DNA of 64,000 bases, taken from NCBI RefSeq assembly GCF_002836505.1, contig NZ_PJBF01000042.1, positions 124,001-188,000 on the forward strand, given 5' to 3'. This DNA is from Psychrobacter sp. Choline-02u-9 (GTDB lineage: Bacteria > Pseudomonadota > Gammaproteobacteria > Pseudomonadales > Moraxellaceae). Shown here piece by piece: positions 17,289 to 26,414 of this stretch; position 1 is the first letter of the stretch, and the number at the start of each line of letters is the position of its first letter. The notes under the pieces were generated by a model. That model saw nothing but the letters and a program-made list of their open reading frames with translations. It was not told where the DNA came from and searched no databases. Position numbers and translations under genes: made by a program.

Positions 17289-18518
17289 TTAATTGGCTTC
17301 ATTATTAGAGGTCGTTAATGAGATAGATGATGTTGGTAGTAGGCGTTTTTTGGTCAGAATATAGTGAGCAATCATGCCAATAAGAATGCCCCAAAACACA
17401 GAGCTTAATCCCAAAAAGCTCATACCCGATGCTGTCGCCAAAAAGGTAATTAACGCTGCATCTCTTTGCTCATCATTTTTCATAGCAATGGTGATATTGG
17501 CAGAAATGGCACCGATTAACGCAAGGCCGGCCAGTGCCGCGACAAGCTCTTTTGGAAGCAAGCTAAATACCATCACGATACTGCCAGCAAATAAACCGCC
17601 AAATAAATAGAAGATGCCATTAGCGACACCTGCGATATAGCGCTTTTCCTTAAGTTCATGCGCATCTTTGCCAGTACAAAGCGCGGCTGTGATAGCGGCA
17701 AGTACGATAGTGATACCACCAACACATGCAACTGCTAAAGAGGCGAGGCTTGTAACACTCACAATAGGCTTGGCTGGCGTGTCATAGCCACTTAGATTTA
17801 AAATAGCCATGCCGGGTAAGAATTGACCAGTTAAGCTCACAAGGATGAGTGGTATAGCGAGGTTAAACGTTGAGTTCCACGACCATTCAGGTGCAATAAA
17901 ATTAGGTATGGTAACGGCTAAATCGAAATGGACAGGGTTCATTTTGCCAAGTAAGACGCTTAAGATAACACCGCATATCAACACCCAGATCATCGTATAG
18001 CGCGGCGAAAAGCGTTTGGCTAATAAATAGCAACCGAGCATGCTAAAGACGATAAATGGCATGCTATCAGTGGCTTTAAATAATTCTAAGCCGAACTGAA
18101 ATAGGATGCCTGCCATCATGCCAGCGGCAATACCGTTAGGAATCCATTTTAATATTTTGTCGAAGTAACCTGTCGCTCCAATAATAAATATGACAATCGC
18201 TGAGATGATATAACCGGCAACAGCTTCATTAATACTCATCTGTGGAAATAGGGTAACCAGTAAAGCGGTACCAGGTGCGGACCATGCTGTAATAACCGGT
18301 GTTTTATATTTAATAGATAAATAAATACCAGGAATGGCAGCACCAATGGAGACACCCCAAATCCAAGACGCCATCATGGCATCCGATACTTGTGCGGCTT
18401 GTGCGGCCTGAAAAAAAATAATCAAAGGACCTGCATAGGAAATAAGAACCGCTAAGAACCCTGCAACCGATGCAGAGAGCGACCAGTCGTTTTTTAAGGT
18501 TTGGATTACAGAGGCCAT
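17289..18518 (-). CDS. benE: Benzoate/H+ symporter BenE
   Basis: About 409 aa, almost wholly hydrophobic, with some twelve segments. The N-terminal MASVIQTLKNDWSLSASVAG and FQAAQAAQVSDAMMASWIWG are typical of the BenE family (TC 2.A.46), which is unrelated to the MFS. ATG 18518 is chosen because AAGGAAGCAAT precedes it; a TTG lies five codons upstream. Two benzoate carriers of different families (BenE and BenK) therefore serve the same operon, as in Acinetobacter. It follows benD after 75 bp. Confidence 0.92.
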   Translation of the reverse strand: MASVIQTLKNDWSLSASVAGFLAVLISYAGPLIIFFQAAQAAQVSDAMMASWIWGVSIGAAIPGIYLSIKYKTPVITAWSAPGTALLVTLFPQMSINEAVAGYIISAIVIFIIGATGYFDKILKWIPNGIAAGMMAGILFQFGLELFKATDSMPFIVFSMLGCYLLAKRFSPRYTMIWVLICGVILSVLLGKMNPVHFDLAVTIPNFIAPEWSWNSTFNLAIPLILVSLTGQFLPGMAILNLSGYDTPAKPIVSVTSLASLAVACVGGITIVLAAITAALCTGKDAHELKEKRYIAGVANGIFYLFGGLFAGSIVMVFSLLPKELVAALAGLALIGAISANITIAMKNDEQRDAALITFLATASGMSFLGLSSVFWGILIGMIAHYILTKKRLLPTSSISLTTSNNEAN

Positions 18519-18593
18519 ATTGCTTCCTTGCAAATTAGCATTCGTTACGGGGTTGCAAATTAAGATGCATGCTACTGATTGACAGATTTATTA

Positions 18594-19373
18594 TTAGCCT
18601 TCGTCGCCACCGCCTACAGGAATGGTACTACCAGTAATATAAGAAGACTCATCGGATGCTAAAAACAAGATGGCATTGACTTGCTCATCTATCGTGCCGT
18701 AGCGTTTCATAAAGGTGCGATCAATGGTCTGATCAACCACCGCATTCATCCATGATTTTTCATCATCAGTTAATGGTTTGGCGTTACGTGGAATCTTTCT
18801 GGGCGGCGCTTCAGTACCGCCAGTTGCCACGGCATTCACACGGATGCCATCGTTTGCATACTCAAAAGCGAGCGATGCGGTCATGGCGTTCACGCCGCCT
18901 TTCGCTGTCGAGTAGGGTATGCGGTTGATACCACGAGTAGCGATAGAGGACACATTAACAATAATGCCTGACTGCTGTTTGACCATGGTTGGTAATACCG
19001 CATGACAACACCATAATGTTGGAAATAATGAGCGACTGATTTCCTTTTGGATTTCTGCTTCAGAGAAGCAGGTAAAAGGTTTCATCCATATTGCGCCGCC
19101 GACATTGTTGACTAATATATCGATACGCCCATAGCTATCAAGTGCCTTATCAATAGCCTCTTTAGCACCTTGACGGGTTTCAAGGTCAGCTTGAATGGTA
19201 ACGGCTTGTCCACCATTAGCAATGATTTCAGCCAGCACCTCTTCTACTAATGGAGAAAAGTCTGCCATGACGATTTTTCCGCCCTCACTTGCTAAGCGTA
19301 ATGCGACTCCGCGCCCGATGCCTTGGGCGGCACCAGTAACGATACATACTTTATTATCAAATCTTTTACTCAT
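18594..19373 (-). CDS. benD: Benzoate diol dehydrogenase (1,6-dihydroxycyclohexa-2,4-diene-1-carboxylate dehydrogenase)
   Basis: 259 aa short-chain dehydrogenase. VTGAAQGIGRGVALRLA (13-29) is the NAD-binding motif, NNVGGAIWM follows, and the active site has NVSSIATRG and YSTAKGG with the Tyr-x3-Lys pair. It oxidises and decarboxylates the cis-diol made by BenABC to catechol. AGGAGACTGTC precedes the ATG. It sits between benC and benE on the same strand with short gaps. Confidence 0.93.
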   Translation of the reverse strand: MSKRFDNKVCIVTGAAQGIGRGVALRLASEGGKIVMADFSPLVEEVLAEIIANGGQAVTIQADLETRQGAKEAIDKALDSYGRIDILVNNVGGAIWMKPFTCFSEAEIQKEISRSLFPTLWCCHAVLPTMVKQQSGIIVNVSSIATRGINRIPYSTAKGGVNAMTASLAFEYANDGIRVNAVATGGTEAPPRKIPRNAKPLTDDEKSWMNAVVDQTIDRTFMKRYGTIDEQVNAILFLASDESSYITGSTIPVGGGDEG

Positions 19374-19432
19374 GACAGTCTCCTAAAAATCTTGCTCATG
19401 CTTTGCTAGTAGAGTAATACGGCTAAGCTATG

Positions 19433-20449
19433 TTATTGTTCACTGGGCGTGAATTTTTCATAGTAAAAATTGCACGGTTTTAGATTACTGCTGTCTAACC
19501 AATTACTCACCGCATCCACCATCCCTAACGGACCACACAAGTACACATCGACGTCACCATCGTTCAGCCACTCATTATCAACATGACCGGTAACATAACC
19601 TTTACGCTCATGACTACTATCTTCTGTGGCGACACAGGTGCGGTAGTCAAACCAAGGGTGGTTTTGTTTTACTTCTTCTAGTTTCTCGACTTCTATCAGA
19701 TCAAAATCGTTGGTGACGCCGTAGACCATCCTGACAGGATGATGAGCACCAGACACTTCTAAACTTTTTAGCATCGATAAAAAAGGCGCGATACCGGTAC
19801 CGCCTGCTAGAAATAGGGTCGGGCGGATTAGAGGGCGCAGGTAAAAGCTACCAAATGGACCCTCAAAATTAATCTCTTGGCCTATAGTTGCAGTATCAGA
19901 TAAAAAGGTGCTCATTTTGCCGTTAGGAATATTGCGGACGACAAATTCGGCCTGATTGGCACTAGGTATAGAGCTAAATGAATAGGAGCGTGTCTCGTTA
20001 GAATCAGGAATACTGACATTGACATACTGGCCTGGCAAAAATACTAGCGCATCTGGATTATCGACTTCGACGCCAAAGTGAATGGTAGACTCAGACAGTA
20101 CATTCAGCTGCTGTAGTTTGCCTTTGAATACAGACTTGCCAACTTTGCAAGCTTCAGAGGAGGTTGGTACTTTGATCACGCAGTCGCTTTCAGGAATCAT
20201 CTGACAGGTGAGTACATAACCTTCTTCAGCTTCAGCTTCTGTGAGTGCATCTTCGATATACATATCAGGGTGCATGTCATAGCTGCCAGATTCACAATGG
20301 CAACGGCAAGTACCGCAAGCACCATCTAGGCAGTCCACAGGGATATTAAATTTTTGACGATACGCTGCTTCGGCAACTGTTTCGTCGGCTTCACATTTGA
20401 TGAAGCCCGTGACGCCGTCTTCGAACTGTAGAGCAATATTATATTCCAT
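19433..20449 (-). CDS. benC: Benzoate 1,2-dioxygenase electron transfer component
   Basis: 338 aa. A plant-type [2Fe-2S] ferredoxin domain comes first, with Cys40, Cys45, Cys48 and Cys82 as ligands. An FAD domain follows, with RSYSFSS around 170, and then an NAD domain with GGTGIAPFLSML near 215. It passes electrons from NADH to the BenAB oxygenase. AAGGGATATTTCTC precedes the ATG. It follows benB after 65 bp. Confidence 0.94.
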   Translation of the reverse strand: MEYNIALQFEDGVTGFIKCEADETVAEAAYRQKFNIPVDCLDGACGTCRCHCESGSYDMHPDMYIEDALTEAEAEEGYVLTCQMIPESDCVIKVPTSSEACKVGKSVFKGKLQQLNVLSESTIHFGVEVDNPDALVFLPGQYVNVSIPDSNETRSYSFSSIPSANQAEFVVRNIPNGKMSTFLSDTATIGQEINFEGPFGSFYLRPLIRPTLFLAGGTGIAPFLSMLKSLEVSGAHHPVRMVYGVTNDFDLIEVEKLEEVKQNHPWFDYRTCVATEDSSHERKGYVTGHVDNEWLNDGDVDVYLCGPLGMVDAVSNWLDSSNLKPCNFYYEKFTPSEQ

Positions 20450-20514
20450 GAGAAATATCCCTTTTCAACACGTATTAATTAAAAGCTAGTGATTAAGTAA
20501 TGAGTGAATAATGA

Positions 20515-21012
20515 TTAGACGTGATAGACATCCATGATTTGATGCACATAGTCGTCTTTTAAGACCACATACTTATCCAAAATTTTTGGTTGGTCTTGAG
20601 TCATGTCTATTTTGTACTGAGAGTAACCCCAATAGGTATTGGTCTCGTGATAGCGAAAGGACTTGTTGATCCAGTTGAAACGTACCGTCACAATACCGTC
20701 ATTGTTTTCGAGTAATTCAATATTTGATAAATTGTGCGTGGTACGTGTATCAGGTATGGTCGCTGATGAGCGCTCAGTCTCGATGCGGAAGATACGATCT
20801 TCAAGACCACGGCGGTCCGGATAATAAATCAGCGAAATTTCTCGTTGTGGGTCGCTGATGAGCTGACCATCATCATCCCAACTTGGCATCCAGAAAGGGC
20901 AGTCTTCATCGTAATAAGTGAGCCATTCTTCCCATTTTTTCTCATCCAATAAACGCGCTTCACGGTATAGAAACTGTCTAATGTCTTCAATGTTAACAGT
21001 TGTGTTTTTCAT
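20515..21012 (-). CDS. benB: Benzoate 1,2-dioxygenase small subunit
   Basis: 165 aa, the normal length of ring-hydroxylating dioxygenase beta subunits. It has the typical NTF2-like composition with EWLTYYDEDCPFWMPSWDD and RRGLEDRIFRIETERSS. It has a structural role in the alpha3beta3 oxygenase. AAGGATATCAATC precedes the ATG. It lies 61 bp after benA and before benC. Confidence 0.93.
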   Translation of the reverse strand: MKNTTVNIEDIRQFLYREARLLDEKKWEEWLTYYDEDCPFWMPSWDDDGQLISDPQREISLIYYPDRRGLEDRIFRIETERSSATIPDTRTTHNLSNIELLENNDGIVTVRFNWINKSFRYHETNTYWGYSQYKIDMTQDQPKILDKYVVLKDDYVHQIMDVYHV

Positions 21013-21073
21013 GATTGATATCCTTATTTTTTGTCAGTTCTACAATAAATAGCAGAGTAATAATAAAAATGTA

Positions 21074-22459
21074 TTAGTCGCTATTAGCACCGTGTAGCTG
21101 CTGCTCTTGCTCTAGAGCTTTTTTCATCTCTTCATGCCAGTAGCGATGTTGGACGGTATATAGCCCTTCATCTTCAGTCTTAACACCGCTCATTAAAGGT
21201 TTTAAGTCAATAGCGGCAGCGCCTTCATCTGCTCCTTGAATCCAGTGCTCGGAGCCTCGGCACATATCATTCCATTCAAGTTTGATACCGTTATAACCTT
21301 CTTGGCATGAGCGGAACTCTTCTAAGTCATCAGGTGTTGCCATACCAGTAACGTTAAAGAAATCTTCATACTGACGGATACGGCGTGCACGTGACTCATC
21401 GCTTTCGCCTTTTGGTGCGATACACCATATGCTGACTTCAGTTTTGTCAACCGCGATAGGGCGGAGCATACGAATTTGTGAGCTGAACTGATCCATAATG
21501 TAGACGTTTGGATATAGGCATAAGTTACGTGAACGTCCAATCATCCAGTCCGCCATTGCTTCACCGTATTTAGCGACATAATCATCGCGATAGGCATAGT
21601 TTGGACGGTCCTGTGGGTTTTCCCACTGTGTCCATAACAGCATGTGTCCGTTTTCAAAAGAGTAGAAACCGCCACCTTGACGTCCCCATTTTCCAGCGTT
21701 CATGGCTTTGATGTTGTCTTCTTTGACTGCTTCTTGTTCTTTACGACGTGCAGTGGTAGCCGCATAATTCCAATGCACAGCTGATACGTGATAGCCATCA
21801 GCACCGTTTTCAGCTTGCAGTTTCCAGTTACCATCAAAAGTATAGGTTGATGTGCCGCGTAGAACTTCTAGACCTTCTGGCGACTGATTGACAATCATGT
21901 CAAGAATTTTGGTAGAACCACCAAGCCAGTCTTCAATTGACTGAACATCATCATTTAAGCTAGCAAAGATAAAGCCTTTATAATTGGCCATTTTCACTTG
22001 TTTTAGGTCGTGTGAACCTTCTTTATTGAAACATTCTGGGTAGCCGGCGTGTCTTGGGTCTTTAACTTTAAGCAGCTTACCTGAGTTGTTAAAAGTCCAA
22101 CCGTGAAAAGGGCAAGTGTAAGTGGCTTTATTGCCTTTCTTATGACGGCAGAGCTGTGCACCACGATGTGAGCATGAGTTAATCATGCAATGCAGCTCGC
22201 CTTCTTTATTGCGGGCAAGAATCACGGGCTGACGACCGATGTATGAGGTGTAGTAGTCATTGTTATCAGGAACTTGAGACTCATGAGCCAAATAGACCCA
22301 GTTGCTCTCAAAGATGTACTTCATCTCAAGCTCGAACAGCTCTTCGTTAGTGAAGGCGCTACGATGCAGACGATAAATCCCTTTTTCACTGTTCTCTTCT
22401 AAAAAATCATCAATAGTGATGTCTGATCCTTCAGGTACTAAATTGATACGCTCGCTCAT
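21074..22459 (-). CDS. benA: Benzoate 1,2-dioxygenase large subunit
   Basis: 461 aa. The Rieske [2Fe-2S] centre is bound by Cys96, His98, Cys116 and His119 (CSHRGAQLC...CPFHGW). The mononuclear iron site has Asp221, His224 and His229 in [11 protein letters not shown]. It adds both atoms of O2 to benzoate to form the 1,2-cis-diol. ACAAGGAAGGCAGCC precedes the ATG. It is preceded by a 132-bp gap after catA that holds a perfect inverted repeat and two direct ATAC half-sites 7 bp apart on the minus strand, so an internal promoter is possible. Confidence 0.95.
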   Translation of the reverse strand: MSERINLVPEGSDITIDDFLEENSEKGIYRLHRSAFTNEELFELEMKYIFESNWVYLAHESQVPDNNDYYTSYIGRQPVILARNKEGELHCMINSCSHRGAQLCRHKKGNKATYTCPFHGWTFNNSGKLLKVKDPRHAGYPECFNKEGSHDLKQVKMANYKGFIFASLNDDVQSIEDWLGGSTKILDMIVNQSPEGLEVLRGTSTYTFDGNWKLQAENGADGYHVSAVHWNYAATTARRKEQEAVKEDNIKAMNAGKWGRQGGGFYSFENGHMLLWTQWENPQDRPNYAYRDDYVAKYGEAMADWMIGRSRNLCLYPNVYIMDQFSSQIRMLRPIAVDKTEVSIWCIAPKGESDESRARRIRQYEDFFNVTGMATPDDLEEFRSCQEGYNGIKLEWNDMCRGSEHWIQGADEGAAAIDLKPLMSGVKTEDEGLYTVQHRYWHEEMKKALEQEQQLHGANSD

Positions 22460-22472
22460 GGCTGCCTTCCTT

Positions 22473-22487
22473 GTATAATGACGGTAT
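22473..22487. promoter_or_regulatory. Degenerate CatM/BenM-like half-site pair before benA
   Basis: The minus strand reads ATAC-CGTCATT-ATAC. The 7-bp spacing is that of CatM/BenM sites, but the second half is ATAC, not GTAT, so this is a direct rather than inverted pair. It lies 14-28 bp before the benA start. Weak candidate. Confidence 0.2.
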
Positions 22488-22504
22488 AAAATGAGATTAG
22501 AATT

Positions 22505-22543
22505 TTACGTTTGATACGGCAACTGAGGGCATATCAAACGTAA
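22505..22543. repeat. Perfect 12-bp inverted repeat in the catA-benA gap
   Basis: TTACGTTTGATA and TATCAAACGTAA are perfect arms around a 15-nt loop, between the catA stop and the benA start. No T-run follows on the minus strand, so an mRNA stability or processing hairpin, or a protein operator, is more likely than a terminator. Confidence 0.5.
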
Positions 22544-22591
22544 GTCGCTAGTAGTGATCAATTAATTAATGCTATTTAATATGAGTGCTCA

Positions 22592-23515
22592 TTAACCTTG
22601 AGCACGGCGGCGTTCTACTTCGCTGCCTTGTACAGCTTGGTCAATGTCTTTTACTAAATGAAAGTCAAAGTCGATACTTGCGTAAGGCTTATCCAGCGCT
22701 TTTTCTTTTAGCTTGTCCGCATCTTCGACCATCGTTACCTCTGGTACCAAACCTTCGCGGCTTGCAAAAGCAAAGTCATCCCATAGGTACTCATCGCCAT
22801 CGATGTTAATCTGCGTGGTCAGTTTGCGATGACCGTCAGCACTGGCGAAGAAATGAATGTGAGCTGGGCGATGACCATGACGTCCTAGCGCGCCCAATAC
22901 TTTTTGCGTCATTCCTTCTGGTGGTACCGAGTAACCTAGCGGAACGATGCTGCGGAATGCATAATTGCCGTTCTCATCTGTAATGATGCTACGACGCAAG
23001 TTGAAGTGAGACTGTGATTCATCAAAGAAAGAGTAGTTACCTAAGCTGTTGGCATGCCATACTTCTACCTTTGCGTTTGGAAGAGGTTTTCCATTTTCAC
23101 CATAAACAGTGCCTTGCATAAATAGCACCGTGCCATTATCAATATCTGTACCGTCATCAAGACGTGCAAACCCTTTTTCTTCTGGTGCGCCAGCGACATA
23201 GAGAGGGCCTTCAATAGTACGTACAGTCCCGCCATCCAATCCTGCTTCTTTTAAATCTTCTTCAATCATTAAATCCATGAAGTGATCAAAACCAAGACCT
23301 GGTGATAACAAACCGGCTTCTTTGCCTAAATCACCAATGAACTCAACCCCAGACCAATACTCATCGGCGGTTATTTTTAAGTCATTAATGGTTTGCATAA
23401 GGTCGGTCACAATACGTAATACAATCTCTTGTACACGTGGATTTACTTGTTCAGGGAAGTCGATTTTGCCTTTGATGAACTGAGTGGCTAATGCTTCAAT
23501 TTGGCTGCGTTCCAT
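22592..23515 (-). CDS. catA: Catechol 1,2-dioxygenase
   Basis: 307 aa intradiol dioxygenase, normal length. Ferric iron ligands are Tyr161 (LGNYSFFDE), Tyr195 (VPLGYSVP), His219 and His221 (RPAHIHFF). The N-terminal helical dimer domain covers about 1-100. It cleaves catechol to cis,cis-muconate. AAGGAGAGAGAC precedes the ATG. In Acinetobacter baylyi catA is not next to benA; here it links the catBC and benABCD blocks in one direction. Confidence 0.95.
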   Translation of the reverse strand: MERSQIEALATQFIKGKIDFPEQVNPRVQEIVLRIVTDLMQTINDLKITADEYWSGVEFIGDLGKEAGLLSPGLGFDHFMDLMIEEDLKEAGLDGGTVRTIEGPLYVAGAPEEKGFARLDDGTDIDNGTVLFMQGTVYGENGKPLPNAKVEVWHANSLGNYSFFDESQSHFNLRRSIITDENGNYAFRSIVPLGYSVPPEGMTQKVLGALGRHGHRPAHIHFFASADGHRKLTTQINIDGDEYLWDDFAFASREGLVPEVTMVEDADKLKEKALDKPYASIDFDFHLVKDIDQAVQGSEVERRRAQG

Positions 23516-23614
23516 GTCTCTCTCCTTGTTGAGGACTGTTTTATTAAGGGGTAACTACAGTGAGTATTCTTACCCACCTTTTATAGATTCTGATTACAGA
23601 TTTAATGCCTTGAT

Positions 23615-23905
23615 TTAACTGTCATCACTACGAACAGATGATGGGTGACGCAATAACGGTGTCACTTCAACCTTCATGTATGGATAAAGTGGTAATGACA
23701 TCATAATATCGTGTAGCTCTTCATTACTCTCAACATCAAAGATACTGAAGTTAGAATACTGACCTGCTATACGCCAAATATGACGCCATTTACCTTGCTC
23801 TTGCAGCTTCTGTGACAGTGCTTTCTCAGTTGCCTTAAGCTCGTTGACTTTATCGGTATCCATATCTGTTGGGATTAAGACATCCATTCTGACGTGGTAT
23901 AACAT
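23615..23905 (-). CDS. catC: Muconolactone delta-isomerase
   Basis: 96 aa, the usual size. MLYHVRMDVLIPTDMDTDK and the later GQYSNFSIFDVESNEELHD are family signatures, and the subunits form decamers. It converts (+)-muconolactone to 3-oxoadipate enol-lactone. TAAGGAAATAATT precedes the ATG. It lies 75 bp after catB. Confidence 0.95.
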   Translation of the reverse strand: MLYHVRMDVLIPTDMDTDKVNELKATEKALSQKLQEQGKWRHIWRIAGQYSNFSIFDVESNEELHDIMMSLPLYPYMKVEVTPLLRHPSSVRSDDS

Positions 23906-23980
23906 AATTATTTCCTTATACGTGATGAAAGATAATTTGGCTGACTTTTACAGCGTTTCAGTTTGAGCGTTGGTAGAGAA

Positions 23981-25120
23981 TTATGGATTTGATGGTTTAG
24001 GTAACGTAGGGACTGCTTGTTTGGCGTAGTGATAGACTTTATCGCTATCTACTTCGATACCAAGGCCTGCGCCCGTAGGTACACTCAATCCAAAATTTTG
24101 ATAATCAAGAGGCTGTGCTAAAACGTCGTCAGTTAATAACAAAGGACCAAAGAGTTCAGTGTCGAAGTTGAGACTTGGATATGTCGAGAACACATGGGCG
24201 GATGCTGCCGTACCGATAGGTCCTTCAAGCATCGTCCCGCCATAAAGCTCGATACCTGCTAGATGTGCCATTTGTCCGATTAAGCATGCAGCTTTTAATC
24301 CACCAGCTTGATTGATTTTTACAGCAAAGACATCGGCACAATGATCCGTTGCCAATTGGAACGCATTATGTGGATCTTGCACGACTTCGTCAGCCATAAT
24401 AGCCACGTCAAAGTGTTCAGTTAAACGCTTTAGCGCTGATTTATTACGCATCGATACTGGTTGCTCGATTAAATCAACACCGCCATTTTGCAACAGACTA
24501 ATACCTTTCATAGCTTCAAGCTCTGTCCATGCTTGATTAACATCAACGGTGATGCGGCAATCAGGTAAAGCTTGTTTAATAGCTAACACATGGGCGACAT
24601 CATCAAGGATAGGGTTGCTACCTATTTTTAATTTAAAAATCCGATGCTTTCTCTGTTCAATCATCTGATGAGCTTCAGCGATATCGGTATCAGTATTTCC
24701 GCTAGCAAGCGTCCATGCCACTTCGATACGATCACGGACGCGACCACCGATGAGCTCGCTGATAGGTAGATTGAGTCTTTTGCCTTCGATGTCGAGTAGA
24801 GCAGTTTCAATCGCGCATTTTGCAAAACGATTGCCGCTGATGTGGGTATTCAATAGCTGCATTGCTTTTGCTGTGCTTGTAGGCTTTTCTTTCATCAAGA
24901 GAGGGGTAAAGTAAGTATCGATATTAGTTTTGATACTATGAGGACTTTCTTCAGCATAACTTAAGCCGCCAATCGTCGTTGCTTCGCCCCAACCTTCGTA
25001 GCCATCTTCGGTTTGGATATGCACCAGAACCAATACTTGTTCATTCATCACGGTACAAGCCAGTTTATGCGCTCGAATAGTAGGTATTGGTACTAGTAAA
25101 GTATTAATTGAACGAATCAT
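23981..25120 (-). CDS. catB: Muconate cycloisomerase
   Basis: 379 aa enolase-superfamily enzyme. KLK at 163-165 provides the catalytic lysine. Metal ligands are Asp193 (VDVNQAW), Glu219 (LIEQPVS) and Asp244 (MADEVVQDP). It cyclises cis,cis-muconate to muconolactone, using Mn2+. TAAGGATAGAT precedes the ATG. It is the first gene of the ben-cat run, behind a strong predicted promoter and a CatM/BenM operator, and is divergent from the LysR regulator. Confidence 0.95.
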   Translation of the reverse strand: MIRSINTLLVPIPTIRAHKLACTVMNEQVLVLVHIQTEDGYEGWGEATTIGGLSYAEESPHSIKTNIDTYFTPLLMKEKPTSTAKAMQLLNTHISGNRFAKCAIETALLDIEGKRLNLPISELIGGRVRDRIEVAWTLASGNTDTDIAEAHQMIEQRKHRIFKLKIGSNPILDDVAHVLAIKQALPDCRITVDVNQAWTELEAMKGISLLQNGGVDLIEQPVSMRNKSALKRLTEHFDVAIMADEVVQDPHNAFQLATDHCADVFAVKINQAGGLKAACLIGQMAHLAGIELYGGTMLEGPIGTAASAHVFSTYPSLNFDTELFGPLLLTDDVLAQPLDYQNFGLSVPTGAGLGIEVDSDKVYHYAKQAVPTLPKPSNP

Positions 25121-25165
25121 ATCTATCCTTAGTATAAAATTTTGGCTTCCTTATGCTTAATAAGA

Positions 25166-25194
25166 ACTATAAGTGTTAAATATCGACATGTCTA
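25166..25194 (-). promoter_or_regulatory. Predicted catB promoter
   Basis: On the minus strand TAGACA, exactly 17 bp and TATAGT (each 5 of 6 to consensus) lie 46-74 bp upstream of the catB start. It is expected to drive the whole cat-ben run. Confidence 0.6.
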
Positions 25195-25216
25195 AGACCT
25201 ATTTAGTCTTTTTTTA

Positions 25217-25231
25217 ATACTTTTTAGGTAT
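25217..25231. promoter_or_regulatory. CatM/BenM operator at the catB promoter
   Basis: ATACTTTTTAGGTAT is an exact ATAC-N7-GTAT. Its centre is about 65 bp upstream of the predicted catB transcription start, the classical LysR recognition position. Confidence 0.75.
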
Positions 25232-25256
25232 TTTGTCGAAAGGTAGGTGGTATGTT

Positions 25257-25271
25257 ATGTTCTTTAGGTAT
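25257..25271. promoter_or_regulatory. Second, degenerate CatM/BenM site near the regulator gene
   Basis: ATGTTCTTTAGGTAT keeps the GTAT half and most of the spacer of the first operator, with ATGT replacing ATAC. It lies 40 bp from the first site centre to centre and 94-108 bp before the LysR start, so it may serve autorepression. Confidence 0.35.
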
Positions 25272-25364
25272 GGATGTTTTGTATATGAAGTAGGTGATGG
25301 ATAAAAGGGAAGAAATTAGAACGACTTAGGATAGAAACAATAGGAAGTCAATCAAGGAAGAATA

Positions 25365-26282
25365 ATGGAACTCAGGCATTTACGCTATTTCATAGCCGTG
25401 GCAGAAGAAAAAAGCTTCAATAAAGCAGCTGCTCGTTTATACATCTCGCAGCCACCACTTAGCCGGCAGATAAAACAGTTGGAAGAAGAGATTGGCGTTA
25501 CGCTTATCGATAGGGAGAATCGTCCCTTGAAACTCACTGAGGCTGGCGAATTTTTTTATGATCATGCTATTCAAATTTTAAAAAAATCAGACGATCTGCG
25601 TACTATGACTATTCGTAAGGGAAATTTTGATAATTCGCTCTCAATAGGCTTTGTATCATCTATATTGTATGGCATATTGCCGAGAGTAATATCCCGTTTC
25701 AGAGAAGTTCATCCGAATATCGAAGTTAAATTGTATGAGCTAAACTCTTGGCAACAAATGCAAGCATTGACAGAAGGTAAGATAGATGTAGGTTTTGGCA
25801 GGTTATTATTTGAAGATGCTTCTATTAGGCGAATGGTGCTTAGAGAGGAAGATTTAGTAGTTGCTGTTCCTATCGAACACCCATTATCAAAAGAAAAACG
25901 CGACAGTTTAAGCTTGATCGATTTAACAAATGAAAACCTCTTACTTTATCCAACAGCACCGAGGCCCAGTTTCATTGATTACGTATTAGAACTATTTGAA
26001 AATCGTAATTTGAAGGCGAATTATTTCATGGAAGTACGTGAATTGCATATTGCCCTAGGGTTAGTAGCAGCAGGAGAAGGGTTGACTATCGTACCAAAGA
26101 CACTTGAGCATTTACGTCATCAAGAGATAACCTATATCCCATTTGAAGAGGGGATATTAACTTCGCCAATCGTGATGAGTGTTAGACATTTTGATAAGTC
26201 TGGATTACTGGAAACGTTATTAGATGTTACTTATCAAATTTATGACGAAGAAGGCTTCATATATAAGCGTGAAAAAATTTGA
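25365..26282 (+). CDS. catM: LysR-type activator of benzoate/catechol genes (CatM/BenM family)
   Basis: 305 aa. The N-terminal HTH MELRHLRYFIAVAEEKSFNKA and SQPPLSRQIKQLEEEIG is almost the CatM/BenM/CatR consensus, and the effector domain starts at about 90. These proteins bind cis,cis-muconate (BenM also benzoate) and activate cat and ben promoters. CAAGGAAGAATA precedes the ATG. It is divergent from catB with two sites between. No second regulator of this group is in the window, so this one may serve both CatM and BenM roles, which would make it the sole controller of catB and benK. CatM versus BenM cannot be decided by eye. Confidence 0.88.
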   Translation: MELRHLRYFIAVAEEKSFNKAAARLYISQPPLSRQIKQLEEEIGVTLIDRENRPLKLTEAGEFFYDHAIQILKKSDDLRTMTIRKGNFDNSLSIGFVSSILYGILPRVISRFREVHPNIEVKLYELNSWQQMQALTEGKIDVGFGRLLFEDASIRRMVLREEDLVVAVPIEHPLSKEKRDSLSLIDLTNENLLLYPTAPRPSFIDYVLELFENRNLKANYFMEVRELHIALGLVAAGEGLTIVPKTLEHLRHQEITYIPFEEGILTSPIVMSVRHFDKSGLLETLLDVTYQIYDEEGFIYKREKI

Positions 26283-26414
26283 TCAAGTATAAGTTTTAAG
26301 GGCTTTACTTATTTAAGGCAAAAGCAATAGGCATACTAACATCGTCAATTTTTCTATAAAAATCGCTAATAATGCTAAAGTAGCAATAAAAAGTTCACAT
26401 TAACTAAGGTTGCT

